64,000 nt of DNA, from contig VTFK01000116.1 in assembly GCA_009617715.1 (NCBI GenBank), positions 62,001-126,000 of the forward strand, written 5' to 3'. Origin of the DNA: Plectrocnemia conspersa. Its lineage: Eukaryota; Arthropoda; Insecta; Trichoptera; Polycentropodidae. Below the pieces are notes generated by a model that worked only from the letters and a program-made list of their open reading frames with translations, did not search any database and had not been told where the DNA came from. Positions within the stretch are counted from its first letter, which is position 1, and every line of letters starts with the position of its first letter. The position numbers were made by a program, and so were the translations under genes. Positions 61,601-64,000 of this stretch are shown one piece after another.

Positions 61601-62555
61601 GCGAGCTTTTTCATGTACAAAAGCATACGTATACTATGTACATGATTTATTTATTAACAACGTGCACTAGTACATTCTTACTTTTTTAAATAATAAAGTA
61701 ATTAAGAAATGAGGTGCTACACAATTTATGCTTTTATTTATTATTATTTTTTGTTATTATTCAGCGATGTGTTTATATTGGCATATATATACATCACAAA
61801 ATTCGGTAAAATTCAATTACGAATTTCGCATGAAATTTATCACAATATTTTTGCTACAAAAATTTATATGTAAAATATTGTGCTGATTGAGTTAATTTTT
61901 ATCAAAAAATACGATTTTTATTTGTCACTGTAAATATTTCATAATAATCCAAAAAATCGACATGAATACAAAATAATGCTGCCAATTTGTTTTAAGATAA
62001 ATATAAAATAATAAAAATCGCTTACGATAATTGCTAAAAATATTGACAGCATACATTTTAATCTCAGCAAAAAATAGCGTAATTGTAAATATTGTTAAAA
62101 TTTACTGCAACAAAAATATTGAATTTTTTTGCAAAATATGCAATCATGCATTAATAGTCAACAATATTTACCAGCATAAATTTAGCAAAAAAGCATTCAA
62201 TTTAACTTTGATTGAGTGTACATTTATTAGATAATCTGACTTTACAATATTTAAAAATACTAAACTTGACAATTAGATGTAATAGTAATATAATAAAAAA
62301 ACAATTCAAAATCAAACGAAAAAAATCTGCAAATCAGAAATTTATACAAAACAAAATTACCCATGCTGGATGTAAGCATTGTAATTGTTAAAAAATAATA
62401 ATAATAATAAAATAAAATATGAAATATATTGAAACGATAATTGCCAAAGTATTGGAATGCTTTGGTTTTGCTAATCAATAAATATGGTGAAACTTATGAG
62501 CGGTACTCAGAATTATTTATGTTTTCTACCAAATAATTAAAAAAATAATATTAAT
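61600..62555. other. AT-rich intronic sequence, nothing recognised
   Basis: The frames at 62031-62234 and 62260-62478 have AT-biased composition and no domain. Confidence 0.5.
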
Positions 62556-62745
62556 GGTAATACCGGTATTTGCCGTTTTTATCTTGGTAATACCGGTATT
62601 TGAAATAACGGTATTTTTGCAATCCCTAATTAATTGATTTGTGAAATATTTACAATTAATAACGCAATTGTGCGGTCAATACCGGTAATACCGGTATTGA
62701 CAGTTTTTATCTTGTAAATACCGATATTATTTTAATCCCTAATTT
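62556..62745. mobile_element. Two adjacent hAT-like right ends
   Basis: The blocks 62556-62629 and 62674-62741 both read AATACCGGTATT, TTTTTATCTTG, then (A)TACCG.TATT and finish AATCCCTA. Inverted, they start TAGGGATT, like the hAT element at 20852. No left end starting TAGGGATT was found nearby. Confidence 0.5.
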
Positions 62746-62756
62746 TGCAATATTAA

Positions 62757-63070
62757 AACTCTTAATCCTGGACAAATAATAACACCAAGCTGGATCATTT
62801 GTACTAGAAGTAAACAATTCGAACAATTCTACAACACAAAAATGCGTGTCACTTTGTGGTGAAATTGACTTTAAATAAAATCAAGTAACTTGGCTAAGAG
62901 ACTCATCTCCATCCGAATATAATTTATTTTGATCAATTTCGATTAGGTGGGAAAAAAATCAAAAGACAGTCGATGTATTGAAATATTTTGTATTAAATTC
63001 TTTAAAATTTTATGCTGATAGATTAAAAAAAATGACTTAGAGGTAGTACCAGATTATATATTTAAAATAT
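62757..63070 (+). pseudogene. mariner transposase relic, C-terminal part
   Basis: IKTLNPGQIITPS matches ETLKSGQIITAS of the copy at 59540, followed after a deletion by a degraded tail that includes the YWNIL-like MY.NILY block near 62975. It is very short and multiply broken. Confidence 0.65.
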
Positions 63071-63155
63071 TATTATATTTTGAATCATATAAATCAAAAT
63101 TTACATTTTAAAGTGTTTGTTTTTACTTTATTAAAAAACGACATTTATTTAGAAA

Positions 63156-63220
63156 CTAGCTGTCGGTATCTCACTGTCGTGAGGTACCAAAGTTAGGAAG
63201 TGTGCGAATACCTTACCCTT
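63156..63220 (-). mobile_element. Helitron-like 3' end, inverted copy
   Basis: On the minus strand the arms GGTACCTCAC and GTGAGATACC (63165-63188) are followed by GACAG and CTAG ending at 63156, then T. It matches 16095-16163 over about 65 bp. The body would extend right, to the window edge. Confidence 0.6.
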
Positions 63221-64000
63221 AACTTTATTTTTGCTGCGTTCAGATTTTTTTGAACCTATTTTTAAATTAAATTTAATTAAATATGCGGTTGATTGTAGTG
63301 CATTTGTACTGTTAATGCGTAAATTTTCACTCTACATAGACAAATATTTGTGATTAATGATAGTCAAAATGGTTCAACCTATAAAAACTACTTGAAATTT
63401 TCAATTCAGAAGAAAACATTTTATATTATTAAAAGTTAAATTTGAAAATAAGATTTTTATTGTTAAAACTAAATATTTTATATCATTTAAAAAATACGTA
63501 TACTGAATATTTAAATTAAATTTTTTATGATCAAAGAATATATTTATAGTAAAATATAACATATAACGCGTCATGCGTAGCTGTAAATATTCATAAAAAA
63601 TTTAGAGAAAACTGAAAGTAATATAAATAAAGTATGTTTCAAAATGGTACTTAATTTCACATATGAAACACCTAATTAAATCCAATTTCATATATTAAAT
63701 TCGGTTATAAAAGCGCTATTTAAAATTGTAAATATTTATATTATATACATAATTTTACAAAAATGTATTGACTAAAAAATAGCATACTTAATAGTCTCAG
63801 CAAAATATTTCTAATATTAACGATCAAACAAAGCAAAATATTTGTTATATATATACTATAAATAAGCTATAAATAATGAAATCTAATACTATATAAAAAA
63901 GTTAGTGTAAAAAGTAAAGTAATATCCTATAAAAAACAGTCAATTATTTTACATATTAGTCATAAATTTCACTTCTGATCTAATTTAAGCAAAATATTGC
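63221..64000. other. AT-rich sequence to the window edge
   Basis: It may be the body of the Helitron-like element, but nothing coding or repetitive was recognised. Confidence 0.4.

Larger units (their letters stand above)
20657..64000 (-). other. Intron upstream of the DIP exon (partial, at least 43 kb)
   Basis: No exon for the N-terminal half of Ig domain 1 (first cysteine, GSYKV-type end) or for the signal peptide was recognised to the right of the exon. The block is therefore read as one very long intron with transposons and scattered GC-richer islands. Nested genes on either strand were looked for and none was convincing. Confidence 0.65.

Overview
The window looks like AT-rich insect genomic DNA. 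The case rests on one recognisable host exon, on insect-type transposons (jockey-clade LINE, mariner, hAT, piggyBac-like, Helitron-like, tRNA-derived SINE), and on long AT-rich stretches broken by short GC-richer islands. The insect order cannot be told from sequence alone. No bacterial, plasmid or organellar feature was seen.

Only one piece of cellular coding sequence could be supported: a 208-nt exon on the minus strand (20449-20656). It encodes the second half of the first immunoglobulin domain of a Dpr-interacting protein (DIP), most like the DIP-gamma subgroup, with clean acceptor and donor sites. Everything else appears to be intron: at least 43 kb upstream (20657-64000) and 20 kb downstream (1-20448). 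DIPs are cell-surface partners of Dpr proteins in neuronal wiring.

Layout from left to right. A 484-bp MULE-like element with a 9-bp target duplication (1983-2466). A piggyBac-like element holding an implausible homopolymer patch and a (TA)n tract (4667-5822). A tandem array joined to a tRNA-derived SINE (8090-9690). A nearly full-length but broken jockey-clade LINE (10701-15000) and a decayed relative (16240-17165). Helitron-like ends at 16095-16163 and 63156-63220. The DIP exon, followed by a structurally intact hAT-derived element with an 8-bp duplication (20852-21509). Mariner relics at 26960, 34370, 50640, 59540 and 62757. A SINE split by a TIR element (35243-36545). An unclassified 3.56-kb long-TIR element with an internal tandem duplication (40509-44064). 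A miRNA-like hairpin (46443-46544). A second array plus SINE copy (46850-48650). A decayed second LINE (51500-53160). A piggyBac-like element containing a LINE fragment (54729-56511). Between these lie GC-richer, apparently non-repetitive islands that are candidate cis-regulatory or conserved non-coding sequence.

The strongest novel signal is a 10-bp hairpin near the 3' end of the SINE family. A diverged relative at 55423-55462 keeps the pairing through three double compensatory changes, which points to selection on an RNA structure. The two tandem arrays are also joined to the same SINE at the same junction and share diagnostic SINE substitutions, so the composite probably spread or duplicated as one unit.
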